DNA of 64,000 nt from Amycolatopsis benzoatilytica AK 16/65 (GTDB taxonomy: Bacteria > Actinomycetota > Actinomycetes > Mycobacteriales > Pseudonocardiaceae): positions 2,454,561 to 2,518,560 of the forward strand of contig NZ_KB912942.1 of the NCBI RefSeq assembly GCF_000383915.1, in the 5' to 3' direction. A model generated the notes under the pieces. That model saw only the letters and a list, made by a program, of their open reading frames with translations. It searched no databases and was not told the origin of the DNA. Positions 23,797 to 31,917 of this stretch are shown here, in pieces (the stretch's first letter is position 1; the number at the start of each line of letters is the position of its first letter). Position numbers and translations under genes: made by a program.

Positions 23797-24366
23797 ATGA
23801 CCGCCGACAAGCCGCTGCGGGCCGACGCCCAGCGCAAGCGTGAGGCGCTGCTCGCCACAGCCCGGCAAGTCTTCGACGCCGGAGAATTCTTCGACCTGCG
23901 CTTCGATGACTTCGCCCGCCTGGCCGGGGTGGGCACTGGCACGCTGTACCGCCATTTCCCCACCCGGGAGGCACTGGCCGAGGCGGTCTACCACGGCGAG
24001 GTCGCCACGCTGTGCGACCGCGCCCGCCAACTGCAGGCCACACTGCCCGCGGCAGAGGCATTGGCGACCTTCCTGCGCAACATGGTCGATCACATCGCTG
24101 CTCACGAGGGCCTGGCTCGGACGCTGGCCACGCTCATGGCCGATCGCTCGGGTGCCCTCGCCGAGGGCAGCAGGGCGTTGGAGCAGGCGGTCACCGACCT
24201 GATTGCCGCCGCCAGGCGGGACGGTTCCGTTCGCGGCGACGTGAATGCCGGTGCCGTGATGATGGCGCTGCACGGCATCGGTGCGGCCCACAACCGCCCC
24301 GCCTGGCGGGCCGAGGCCGACGATGTCATCACCCTCGTGCTGGACGGGCTGCGCCGGCCGCGATGA
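23797..24366 (+). CDS. TetR/AcrR family regulator
   Basis: A 189-residue TetR repressor: LRADAQRKREALLATARQVF and FARLAGVGTGTLYRHFPTR form the HTH, with a SbtR-like C-terminal domain. ATG 23797 is preceded by GGGAGG at good spacing. The duplicated palindromes upstream and the divergent reductase gene suggest it controls itself and that gene. Confidence 0.9.
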   Translation: MTADKPLRADAQRKREALLATARQVFDAGEFFDLRFDDFARLAGVGTGTLYRHFPTREALAEAVYHGEVATLCDRARQLQATLPAAEALATFLRNMVDHIAAHEGLARTLATLMADRSGALAEGSRALEQAVTDLIAAARRDGSVRGDVNAGAVMMALHGIGAAHNRPAWRAEADDVITLVLDGLRRPR

Positions 24367-24389
24367 CAAGGTGCGACACGAGGTCGCAT

Positions 24390-24542
24390 GCCGCGGCGCT
24401 TGAGCACCGGCCGCTCGCCATCCAGCACCGGCTCGGTGTTCGCCGGGAACCCGGCGTTCACGGTCGCGGCGGTGCGGGTCAGCTCGTGCCGGTAGTGCGC
24501 CACCAGCGCGGCCGCGTCGACACCACCCTCTTGAACCGCGGA
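24390..24542 (-). pseudogene. short decayed gene fragment, possibly transposase-derived
   Basis: One frame reads AVQEGGVDAAALVAHYRHEL and continues TAATVNAGFPANTEPVLDGE, RPVLKRRG, then degenerates. It lacks start and stop, and flanking sequence continues in other frames. The segment reminds me of part of a Tn3-like transposase, but I cannot confirm this. Confidence 0.3.
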
Positions 24543-24737
24543 TGCGCGGTCCGATGAATCGGTGCGACCCAGAACCCCGGAAGATCACCTCGTAGGACGT
24601 GATCACCACAGCCGCACCGTCGCCCGCAGCGGTGTCAGTGCCGTTGATCAGCGCCTGCCGGAGTCGGCTGCAGGTTTCTGGCGTATTCCGGTCCCACCCC
24701 TCAACCGACCTAGGCCGTCCGAAACCTGGTCCAACCG

Positions 24738-24780
24738 ACCTTTACCCGGCGGGTTCGAGGTTCGAATCCCCGGCGGCCCA
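24738..24780 (+). pseudogene. tRNA-Lys 3'-half duplicate
   Basis: Matches 37 of 42 bases of the 3' half of the tRNA-Lys gene at 21222-21264, from the anticodon loop (CTTTAC) through the T arm (TTCGAAT) to GGCGGCCCA. The 5' half is degenerate: AGGCCGT near 24712 could pair with most of the acceptor strand, but the anticodon stem has two mismatches. Probably not functional. Confidence 0.6.
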
Positions 24781-24781
24781 T

Positions 24782-24853
24782 GCCCTTGTGGTCCAACGGA
24801 TACGACTCCGGCGTCCGAAGCCGGCGATGCAGGTTCGACTCCTGCCAAGGGCA
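24782..24853 (+). tRNA. tRNA-Arg (CCG)
   Basis: 72 nt: acceptor GCCCTTG/CAAGGGC, anticodon arm CCGGC-GTCCGAA-GCCGG, T arm GCAGG-TTCGACT-CCTGC, discriminator A. The short D arm (GTCCAACGGATACGAC) has GG in its loop. Base 32 is G. It starts one base after the tRNA-Lys half. Confidence 0.82.
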
Positions 24854-24922
24854 CTGCCAGCGACGGGATGCGAGCCGGACAACGCCTCGCCCGCCTCCCG
24901 CCCCCTCGGCCACGGCCGGGAA

Positions 24923-24991
24923 CGCGCGCGGTTCGGCAACCAGCGGGACCTCATAAGCCCCGCCACCGTGGATCGACACCACGGCGCGCGA
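24923..24991 (+). tRNA. tRNA-like structure with CAT anticodon
   Basis: Acceptor CGCGCGC/GCGCGCG, anticodon arm GGGAC-CTCATAA-GCCCC (one A-C mismatch), T arm CGTGG-ATCGACA-CCACG and an encoded CCA after A24991. The D region is only about 13 nt and T54 of the T loop is A. Either a degenerate tRNA-Met or a chance fold. Confidence 0.35.
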
Positions 24992-25016
24992 CCACGCCGG
25001 CCGCTCGGCCGGTGCT

Positions 25017-25087
25017 GACCCGTTTCACGACGGTAGTGGGACGGCCCGCAAAGCCGTTCGTGCCGGGTTCGACTCCCGGGCGGGTCT
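25017..25087 (+). tRNA. tRNA-Cys-like (GCA), reduced D arm
   Basis: Acceptor GACCCGT/GCGGGTC, 3-bp D stem CAC/GTG with GACGGTA loop, anticodon arm ACGGC-CCGCAAA-GCCGT, variable TCGTG, T arm CCGGG-TTCGACT-CCCGG. All stems pair, but the D arm is short and the invariant U33 is C, so decoding ability is doubtful. Confidence 0.6.
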
Positions 25088-25269
25088 CGCCGGAATGCCT
25101 TGCTCCGCTGTGCAGATTTCCGCGGGAGCCCGCCGTTCGCCGGAATCGACGGATCTCGACCGGCAGGCACGGACTGCGAAACGGGTCGACGAGCTGGCTG
25201 CGGCCCGCGACGGCCTGCTCTGCCCTGCCCGGAGACGGGTCTCGATCGTCGCCGGGCCGGTCCGCCGGG

Positions 25270-26091
25270 TCAGTCGTCGTACGGGTCGTCCACCGCCGAG
25301 CCGTATTCCCACTCGCTGGCCAGCTCCGGGTCGATCAGTGCGAACCGGGTGCCGAGCGGGTCGGACAGCACCGCGACTCGGCCGAGCGTCGACGCGTACG
25401 GGCGGAATCGCAGCTTCGCCCCCGCGGCACGAGCGCGTTGCACCGCGTCGTTCAGCCCTTCGCGAGGCTGCACGGCGAAGTGCGCGATCCAGCGCGGCGG
25501 CACCTCGGCCGGAGTGTCCGGGGCCATCCGGACGCGGGCGAGGACCGAGTCATCGCCGAGCGCGTAAACCACGTAGTCGACGTTCTTCCCGTCGCCGAAC
25601 TGCCGTTGCGTGTAGCCGAAAAGCTGAGCGTAGAAGCGGTCGGCCCGGACCGGGTTGCGGGTGATGAACTCCAGCCAGACGAGGCTGCCCGGCACGCCCG
25701 CGGTGAACGAACCGTCCGGCGCGGGCTGGACCAGCCCGACCGTCGCGCCGGACGGGTCGTCGGCCAGCGCGGTCGCGCCGACGCCGGGTATTTCGCGCGG
25801 TGCCGGGTCGAGCATCGCGCCGTCGAGCCGCAGCACGTCCTCCGCGGTGCCGACGAGATCTGCGGTCGCGAGATACGGGGTCCAGTCCCGGACCTCGCCG
25901 GCGTGCGGACGGATCCCGGCGACCGGTTCGCCATCCAGCAGGGCGAGCGCGTAGTGCCTGCCTTCGCCGTCCTGGACCCATTGGTAGTCCCAGCCGAGCA
26001 GTTCGGCGTAGAACCGCATGGTCCGCTCCGGATCGGCGGTGGCGAGTTCGAGCCAGCACGGGCTGCCGGGCACAACCGGCGCCTCGTTCAT
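25270..26091 (-). CDS. VOC family protein, two glyoxalase domains
   Basis: A 273-residue protein of two tandem VOC modules, similar in form to the mycobacterial 27-kDa antigen Cfp30B-type proteins. Module 1: CWLELATADPERTMRFYAEL to GLVQP; module 2: VWLEFITRNPVRADRFYAQL to FALIDPE. ATG start at 26091. Substrates are undefined in this group; some bind small ligands. Monocistronic. Confidence 0.88.
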   Translation of the reverse strand: MNEAPVVPGSPCWLELATADPERTMRFYAELLGWDYQWVQDGEGRHYALALLDGEPVAGIRPHAGEVRDWTPYLATADLVGTAEDVLRLDGAMLDPAPREIPGVGATALADDPSGATVGLVQPAPDGSFTAGVPGSLVWLEFITRNPVRADRFYAQLFGYTQRQFGDGKNVDYVVYALGDDSVLARVRMAPDTPAEVPPRWIAHFAVQPREGLNDAVQRARAAGAKLRFRPYASTLGRVAVLSDPLGTRFALIDPELASEWEYGSAVDDPYDD

Positions 26092-26250
26092 CGCGTGCTC
26101 CGGACCCGGTCAGGGCGGCGAAGTTGCCGGGAATCGCGTCGGTTCGAGGCAGCCATGCGCCGACCGTATCGGGTACCGCTCGCAGCCCGCCGGCAGACTG
26201 GCCAGCAGTAAGGGTTGAACTGCACTGAACCATTACCAGAAGATCGGGGC

Positions 26251-26424
26251 ATGGAAGAAAGCCGTTGTCCCCGGTGCGGTTGGCCGCTGGCCGAACTGCC
26301 CGCCTCCGCTGTCGTGCCCGCGTCCGCCGGCAGTCGTGCCGACTACGTCCGCTGCCTGTGCGGCAGCTGGATCGCCCGGCTCGGCGGGGTTGTCGTGGGC
26401 GCTACCCGACCGAAGCCGAGCTGA
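26251..26424 (+). CDS. small zinc-ribbon protein, 57 aa
   Basis: MEESRCPRCGWPLAELPASA begins the protein and VRCLCGSWIARLGG follows; CPRC and CLC could form a zinc ribbon. ATG 26251 was chosen because it precedes the motif; the frame runs further upstream to 26215. Its TGA abuts the stop of the opposed pentapeptide gene in TGATCA. Function unknown. Confidence 0.5.
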   Translation: MEESRCPRCGWPLAELPASAVVPASAGSRADYVRCLCGSWIARLGGVVVGATRPKPS

Positions 26425-27222
26425 TCACCAATGACTCGGGCGGGCCAGTCGCGGCGGCAGCTTCGTCTCCCGGTCGCCGCGGGCGGCGTTGACGTGGGAC
26501 TGAGTAAGGAAAATGCTGCCGGTCAGGTCCGCGCCGCGCAGATCGGCGTCGCGCAGGTCGGCCCCGATCAGATCCGCCTGCCGCAGGTCCGCGCCGCGCA
26601 GGTCGGCGGCGATCAGGTACGCCCCGCGCAGATTCGCGCGCCGCAGATCGGCACCCCGGAGTTTGGCGCCCATCAGGTCGGCTCCGCGCCGGTCCTTCTT
26701 CCGCCCAGCGCCGGCGCGGACGAGTTCGCTGGTGCGCACCAGCAGCGGGTTCACCCGGGACCGCTGCGCATCGACGTCCACGGCCAGCACGGTGTCCGCG
26801 TCACCAGCGCTGACCTGCTCGATCTCGGCGATCGCGGCGTCCAATTCGGCGTGAATCTCGCCGGTTTCGGCCAGCGAGCGCGCTTCGGTGAGGTACCAGA
26901 GCAGTTCGTGCAGCAGCCGCATCGCAGGGAGCGCGGCGAACATCTTGGCGCGGGTCTCCGGTGCCTCCCGCCAGTCGCGACCGGCGAAGGTCACCTGCGA
27001 CACCTGCTGTCCGGCTCCGAAGCAGTCGTACCCGGTGCAGCCGGCGAAACCCTTGGGGCGCAACCGGTCGTGGATGCCGCATCGGAAGTCGGCCAGCAGG
27101 TTCGGGCACGGCTCGCCGGCGGGCTTGTCGATGGCGAAGTCCGCGGACCGGGTGAAGGTGAGAGCGACGCAGCAAAGGGCAAAACAGCTCGTGCAGTCGG
27201 CGGTCAAGGTGCGGTCGGGCAA
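26425..27222 (-). CDS. pentapeptide-repeat protein with Cys-rich N-terminus
   Basis: A 265-residue protein. Residues 10-67 carry eight cysteines ([28 protein letters not shown]), suggesting a metal or Fe-S site. Residues 180-238 are about twelve A(D/N)LxG pentapeptide repeats ([20 protein letters not shown]), which form a right-handed beta helix. Start is TTG 27222 with GGAGAG upstream; the longer frame to 27303 would overlap the next gene. Long Qnr-type proteins mimic DNA, but this repeat is short, so that role is not implied. Confidence 0.82.
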   Translation of the reverse strand: MPDRTLTADCTSCFALCCVALTFTRSADFAIDKPAGEPCPNLLADFRCGIHDRLRPKGFAGCTGYDCFGAGQQVSQVTFAGRDWREAPETRAKMFAALPAMRLLHELLWYLTEARSLAETGEIHAELDAAIAEIEQVSAGDADTVLAVDVDAQRSRVNPLLVRTSELVRAGAGRKKDRRGADLMGAKLRGADLRRANLRGAYLIAADLRGADLRQADLIGADLRDADLRGADLTGSIFLTQSHVNAARGDRETKLPPRLARPSHW

Positions 27223-27268
27223 AGTCTCTCCTGCGCAGGCGGGCGAACCTTCGCAGGGTAGTCCCCGC

Positions 27269-27724
27269 TCAGCCGCCCGAGACGGCGCCTGCGGCGATCG
27301 CACTGCGCCGGCGGCGCAGCCGCATCGCCAACGCGGCGATGGCGAAAACCTGCAGCCTCAAATCCGTGCCGGCTAGGTCGGCGTCGATGCCGCTGTGCCC
27401 GACCGCGATGCTGCCGATCGCGTTCCCGGCCGCGTCGACCTGCGTATGGTCGCGTCCGCGCAACGCCGCGCGCTCGAATCGCAGGTGCTCGCCGCCAGAT
27501 TCCACGCTCCAGGTGCGGTCGCCGGGGCGGGCAGCGGTCGCGAGCACCGATCCGTCGGCGGAGAGCAGCTGATACGCCCGCCCGAGCGGACGGCGGAGCT
27601 GGTAGGTCGCACCGTCCAGCTCGAACCGCCCGCCGGACCGCGCTTCGACGACGGTGAGCGGCTTGCCGTCGCTGGTGATCTCGTATCGCCGGCTCGCGAG
27701 GCCGGACTTCTTCGCGTGCAACAT
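27269..27724 (-). CDS. hypothetical protein, beta-rich
   Basis: A 151-residue protein: beta-strand-rich ([40 protein letters not shown]), with a terminal hydrophobic/basic segment [15 protein letters not shown]. The layout of short antiparallel strands recalls LURP-one/tubby-like domains, but I cannot assign it firmly. The stop is 46 bp before the pentapeptide-repeat start on the same strand, so the two may be co-transcribed. Confidence 0.7.
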   Translation of the reverse strand: MLHAKKSGLASRRYEITSDGKPLTVVEARSGGRFELDGATYQLRRPLGRAYQLLSADGSVLATAARPGDRTWSVESGGEHLRFERAALRGRDHTQVDAAGNAIGSIAVGHSGIDADLAGTDLRLQVFAIAALAMRLRRRRSAIAAGAVSGG

Positions 27725-27779
27725 GTCCTCAGTGGACCATCGTCCGCAGCGGCCCGCAGGTGCCGTTTGTCATGGATGG

Positions 27780-28883
27780 TCACGAACGGGTTAGTTCTTG
27801 CCCGTTCTCGCCGGCCGTGCCTTGGTCTTCGACATCTGTCACTTGAGCCTCCTCGGCTTCCCGGAGCCGATGCAGCTCTGCCTGCGCCGCGCTCACTCGC
27901 GCACGCAGTTCCCCGAGTTCGGCGTGCAGCGGCGCGAGGGCATCCGCGTAGTTCTTCGTCGCTTGGCTCAGGTGCGCCGCTGTTTCGGCTACGCGCTGGT
28001 CAGCCGCCTGCTGGACGGCGCGCACTCGTTCGTCCGACTCCGCCGTCTGCTCCCGGAACCGCTCCTCCTGCTCGCGCAGCCGACGCTCGTGTTCAGCGCT
28101 GAGACTGGCCCGGAGTTCCTGCTGAGCTTGATCCGCTGTGCGACGAGCCTGCTCCAGGTCCTCGACCGCCGTCGCACGCAAGGCGGAAATCTCTTGCTGA
28201 AGCGCGGTGACTCGATCGTGGGCGACGGCTGCCTGCTCGAGTGCGCGCTGCCGGTTGTTCTCCGCTTCGTCGCGGATCGCCAGCGCGGTCTGCTGCGCTT
28301 TCCTTGCCGCAGCGGTGCTGGCGAGCGCTTCGTCCCGCTCCGCCCGATCCATTTCGGACTGTCGCCGCGCCTCGGCTTCGACCGCGCGTGACTCGTTCGC
28401 GGCCGTCAATGCCCGATCCCGCTCGGCGTTCGCGGCCCTGGCCTGCTCCAGTGCCTGGTCCCGAGCCGCTTCGGCTTCCTCGCGGGCGGCCAGGGCAGCC
28501 GCGGTCTGGTCCGTGACGTGGGTCCGCAGTGAGGCGAGTTCCGCGTGCAGCGGGTCCAGTGCGGACAGGGCGGACGCGAGCTGCTCGTCCAGCGCCCGCG
28601 TGTCGAGGAGGGTCATCGGCTGGTCCGGGCCGTAGACGGTCACCCAGATCTCGCGCTGCTCGTCCAGCATCGCGCAGGTGATGACCTTCGCGCCCCACTT
28701 GCCGTAGCGCTCCGGATCGGCCGGGCAGTACGGAGTCGGCCGGCCGCCTTGTCGGGGGATGGGCGGCAGTGGTTGCCCGCAGTACGCGCATCCCGCTTCG
28801 TCTCCGGCCGCGAGCGCGCGCACGGTCGCCTCTCGACGGTCGTCACGGCTTCCGCGTCGAATCGGCGGTGCTTCCGGCTCCAT
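27780..28883 (-). CDS. long coiled-coil protein with N-terminal zinc ribbon
   Basis: A 367-residue protein. Residues 30-75 contain CAYCGQPLPP and YCPADPERYGKWGAKVITCA, a likely zinc-binding module. Residues about 110-350 are an almost unbroken Ala/Glu/Arg-rich coiled coil with heptads. ATG 28883 has AAAGGGG upstream. This layout is seen in unnamed actinomycete proteins, and the coiled coil recalls plasmid KfrA-type DNA-binding proteins, but no HTH is seen. The upstream DNA is AT-rich with a palindrome, suggesting autoregulation or mobile origin. Confidence 0.72.
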   Translation of the reverse strand: MEPEAPPIRRGSRDDRREATVRALAAGDEAGCAYCGQPLPPIPRQGGRPTPYCPADPERYGKWGAKVITCAMLDEQREIWVTVYGPDQPMTLLDTRALDEQLASALSALDPLHAELASLRTHVTDQTAAALAAREEAEAARDQALEQARAANAERDRALTAANESRAVEAEARRQSEMDRAERDEALASTAAARKAQQTALAIRDEAENNRQRALEQAAVAHDRVTALQQEISALRATAVEDLEQARRTADQAQQELRASLSAEHERRLREQEERFREQTAESDERVRAVQQAADQRVAETAAHLSQATKNYADALAPLHAELGELRARVSAAQAELHRLREAEEAQVTDVEDQGTAGENGQELTRS

Positions 28884-29260
28884 CACTGCCCCTTTCTGCA
28901 GGCAGAGGAGACCTTACAGTTATAGATTCACTACTTAAACACGGGGTTCGAGTTGGGAAACTAATACAGGACCTATGCCGAGCACCGGTGAAGGCTATAT
29001 GGATAACTGAGATTATTCATATAGTCCGATCGCAAGCGGCTGCCGCGACGGCCGAGCAGGCAGGAGCGTCAGCGGAGGCGGCGGAAAAAGTGGGCAGGCA
29101 AGGATTTCGCGGCCGGAGGCCACGGGGCGCGCCGGGTCGAAGCAGCCCCTGCACATCCCGAACGGCCGACGGATTACAGGCCGATGGACCTGGTTAGTGC
29201 CCCGCTCGGGTCGTTCTGACGCGGAGCGTGGGTCGGTTGCTGCTTCGTGCCCGCACGGGG
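28884..29260. promoter_or_regulatory. AT-rich gap with 12-bp inverted repeat
   Basis: No gene seen. At 28910-29025 the DNA is strikingly A+T-rich for this genome. CTATATGGATAA (28995-29006) and TTATTCATATAG (29013-29024) form an inverted repeat with one mismatch around CTGAGA. It probably holds the promoter/operator of the coiled-coil gene. Confidence 0.5.
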
Positions 29261-29824
29261 TCAGACCGGTTCGGTGAGTGCTTCGCGGGCCCGCATCAGC
29301 GCGAAGCCGAGCAGGTTGAGCCCGCGCCAGCGTGCCGGGTCCTCGACGGCCGGGTCGTCGGCCGCGAGCCCGATGCCCCACACCGGGTCGACCGGGCTCG
29401 CCTCCACCAGCACCCGCTGGCCGGTGTTCAGGAGAAACCGGCGCAGCTCCGGATGCTGGCCGAACTTGGCGATGCTGCCGGTGAGGACGATCTCCTCCCG
29501 GCGCTCTTCCCAGCGGCCCTGGTCGAAGCCGGGCACACCCCGCCCGAATTCCTTCGCCTGCTGCGGATGCCCGGCGGCCAGGATCTGCCCAGCGGTCGCT
29601 TCGTCGCCGAACAGCAGCGCTTTTCGCCACATCATGTAGTGCTCTGCGGTGGCAAAGGTCCGGCAGTCGAGCACGAAGGGCGCGGGCCACCACTGACTCA
29701 GACAGCCCTGCCCGACCCGGCCGTCCCGTTCCGGTTGATGTCCCCAGAAGAACAGGAACTCTGTCCGCTGTCCCCGGCGCACCCGGTCCGCCGCCTCGGC
29801 GACGTTCTGCGGGTTTCGTTCCAT
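29261..29824 (-). CDS. NADAR family protein (YbiA-like)
   Basis: A 187-residue NADAR-domain protein. Seen: FLFFWGHQPERDG, LSQWWPAPF, TFATAEHYMMWRKALLFGD and WGIGLAADDPA near the C-terminus, all conserved in the family. NADAR proteins hydrolyse N-glycosidic bonds, acting on riboflavin-pathway intermediates (YbiA) or on ADP-ribosylated nucleobases; some pair with DarT toxins. No DarT is nearby. ATG 29824; divergent from the TetR gene. Confidence 0.88.
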   Translation of the reverse strand: MERNPQNVAEAADRVRRGQRTEFLFFWGHQPERDGRVGQGCLSQWWPAPFVLDCRTFATAEHYMMWRKALLFGDEATAGQILAAGHPQQAKEFGRGVPGFDQGRWEERREEIVLTGSIAKFGQHPELRRFLLNTGQRVLVEASPVDPVWGIGLAADDPAVEDPARWRGLNLLGFALMRAREALTEPV

Positions 29825-30000
29825 GAGCGGGCAGTATGTCAGCCGCTGCGGCGCAGTCGCGACCGCATTACAGCTGACCGGGCGCGACCGGATGCGCGGC
29901 CGGTCCCGGCCGCGGCGATCGCCTGGACGCTGTCGGCGGTCCGGACGATCCGCAGGTCGGTGCCGCCGATCCGGAACGCGGTCCGCGCTCTGGTATGCCA

Positions 30001-30014
30001 TTCCATTTTTGGAA
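30001..30014. promoter_or_regulatory. palindrome upstream of TetR-recombinase operon
   Basis: TTCCATTTTTGGAA is a perfect 5-bp inverted repeat 30 bp before the TetR start; a GGTATG direct repeat brackets it (about 29992 and 30025). A plausible TetR operator. Confidence 0.4.
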
Positions 30015-30043
30015 CGTCGCTCCAGGTATGTCAAAATGCGGGC

Positions 30044-30739
30044 ATGGCAACGCGGACTCGGCGGGCGCACCGGCGCACGGAGGCGCTCTCCCGCGAGCGG
30101 ATCGTCGAGGCGGCGGTGGAGCTGCTGGACGTGGCGGGCGAGGGCGGCCTGACCTTCCGGGTTCTCACCGAACGACTGGCAACCGGGCCCGGGGCGATCT
30201 ACTGGCACGTGGCGAACAAGGGCGAGCTGCTGGCCGCCGCGACGGATGCGGTGGTGGCCGACGTGCTGGCCGGGGAGTCGGACGGGCCGCCGCAGGACGA
30301 GATCCGTGCGGTCGCGCTCGGGCTGTTCGGCGCGATCGACCGGCATCCGTGGCTGGCCGCGCAGCTCCTGCTGCAGTTGTCGCGGAGCCCGAGCGGTCCG
30401 GTCACCCCGCGGATCCTGGAAGCGCTCGGCAGGCGGGTCCGCGCACTGGGCGTGCCGCAGGAGCACTGGTTCACCGCGACGTCGGTGCTGATGCACTACG
30501 TGCTGGGCGCGGCCGGGCAGAACGCGGCGAACAGCCAGGTCGTCGAGCCGGTGCCGGACAGAGCGGAATTCCTTGCCGCGACGGCGAAAGCGTGGGAAGA
30601 GCTGGACCCGGTCGAGTATTCGTTCACCCGGGCGGTGGCCGGTCAGATGCGCGAGCACGACGACCGCGAGCAGTTCCTCGCCGGGATCGACCTGGTGCTG
30701 GCCGGCGTCGCCGAGCTCCACCCGGCTGGGCGCGCATGA
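30044..30739 (+). CDS. TetR family regulator coupled to recombinase
   Basis: A 231-residue TetR repressor: LSRERIVEAAVELLDVAGEG and LATGPGAIYWHVANKGELLA form the HTH, then a TetR C-terminal domain (HPWLAAQLLLQLSRSP). ATG 30044 is the first plausible start. The stop overlaps the ATG of the tyrosine recombinase (ATGA at 30736-30739), so the two are translated as a pair. A TetR controlling a recombinase is unusual. Confidence 0.88.
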   Translation: MATRTRRAHRRTEALSRERIVEAAVELLDVAGEGGLTFRVLTERLATGPGAIYWHVANKGELLAAATDAVVADVLAGESDGPPQDEIRAVALGLFGAIDRHPWLAAQLLLQLSRSPSGPVTPRILEALGRRVRALGVPQEHWFTATSVLMHYVLGAAGQNAANSQVVEPVPDRAEFLAATAKAWEELDPVEYSFTRAVAGQMREHDDREQFLAGIDLVLAGVAELHPAGRA

Positions 30740-31917
30740 CTCTCGCGCTGACCGGCACCGGGGGAACCGGCAAGGACGCGCAGGAGCGGTTCGGTGAATT
30801 CCTGCGCATCTACGCATCGCTCAACACCCGGGTCGCCTACGCGACCGACCTCGGCATCCCGCTGGAATGGGTTCCCGGTTACCAGCCGCCGGACCCGAAC
30901 CGCCGCCGCGGCCGGGCGCGGCGGGCCGAGCCGGACGGGCTGGCGTGGCTGCCGTGGTGCCTGCGCAACGGGTTCACCTCGTTCGCCGACGTCCGGGTCG
31001 ACCATGTCGAGCAGTGGCTGGACGAGCTGGCCCAGGCCGGGTACCGGGACGCGACGCGCGGCCGGATGCTGTCCGCGGTCTCCGCCTTCTACCGCAAGTA
31101 CCTGCTGCGGGAAGGGCTCGCCGGGCACAATCCGGCGGCGCTGGTGGACCGGCGCGCGCAACATCTCAACCGGCCGTCCGGCGTCCCGTCCCAGACGGCG
31201 CGCTGGTCGTTCGACGCGTGCCGAGCGCTGCTGCTGGGCGCGTGGCTGCTGGTCGAGCACAGCCGCAACGGCCTGCGCGACCGGGCGATGGTCGAGGTTC
31301 TCGTAGGCACCGGCGTGCGGGCGGAGGAACTGGTCGGCGTCGACCTGGGCGACTACCGGCGGCCGGCTGCGGGCGGGATCGGCGTGCTTCGGGTGCACGG
31401 CAAGGGAGCCAAGGACCGGGAAGTCGCGCTCGCCGCGCCGGTGGCGGACGCGCTCGACGCGTACCTGGGCGAGCGGGTCACGCCGCAGGTGCCGGCGCTG
31501 CGCGGGCAGGTCGGCGCGAAGCGAGCGGAGCCGCTGTTCGTCACGAGCACCGGCGCGCGCGTGCACGTTTCGCATGTGACGGCGCTGCTGCGGCGGTTGT
31601 GCGCGACGTTCTGCCCGGCACCGGGCAGTGCGCCTCGGACCGCTCGGCTGCAGGAGTTGCTGGACACCGCCGAGGCGAGGTTCGTCGCGACGCATCTGCG
31701 GCCGTTGTGCGACAGCATCCATCCGCATTCGGCGCGGCATTCCTATGCGACGCATGCGATCGAGCGCGGGGTGCCACCGCGCCAGGTGCAGCGCGACCTG
31801 GGCCATGCGGCGTTGTCGACGACCGAGGGGTACCTCCACGACGAGAACGCCATCCGGGATTCGGCAGCTCACGAGCTGGCCCCGGCGCTGCACCGGGGAT
31901 GGTTGGCGCAGCGCTAG
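30736..31917 (+). CDS. tyrosine recombinase/integrase
   Basis: A 393-residue site-specific recombinase. The N-terminal SAM-like core-binding domain spans about 15-145. Catalytic residues are complete: Arg195 (GTGVRAEEL), Lys223 (HGKGAKDRE), His331/Arg334 (HPHSARHSYATH), His357 (LGHAALS) and Tyr366 (TTEGYLHD). An insertion at about 245-325 makes it longer than XerC/D. It resembles integrases of actinomycete elements but no tRNA, excisionase or relaxase adjoins. Its stop overlaps the opposed HAD gene in CTAG. Confidence 0.9.
   Translation: MTLALTGTGGTGKDAQERFGEFLRIYASLNTRVAYATDLGIPLEWVPGYQPPDPNRRRGRARRAEPDGLAWLPWCLRNGFTSFADVRVDHVEQWLDELAQAGYRDATRGRMLSAVSAFYRKYLLREGLAGHNPAALVDRRAQHLNRPSGVPSQTARWSFDACRALLLGAWLLVEHSRNGLRDRAMVEVLVGTGVRAEELVGVDLGDYRRPAAGGIGVLRVHGKGAKDREVALAAPVADALDAYLGERVTPQVPALRGQVGAKRAEPLFVTSTGARVHVSHVTALLRRLCATFCPAPGSAPRTARLQELLDTAEARFVATHLRPLCDSIHPHSARHSYATHAIERGVPPRQVQRDLGHAALSTTEGYLHDENAIRDSAAHELAPALHRGWLAQR

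Noticed and set aside
21265..24780. A functional integrative element between the tRNA-Lys gene and its 3'-half copy
   Set aside because: No integrase, excisionase or transfer gene lies between them, so only a remnant or duplication can be claimed.
31914..31917. Shared CTAG at the convergent ends of the recombinase and HAD genes as a regulatory site
   Set aside because: Four bases shared by two stop codons is simply compact packing.
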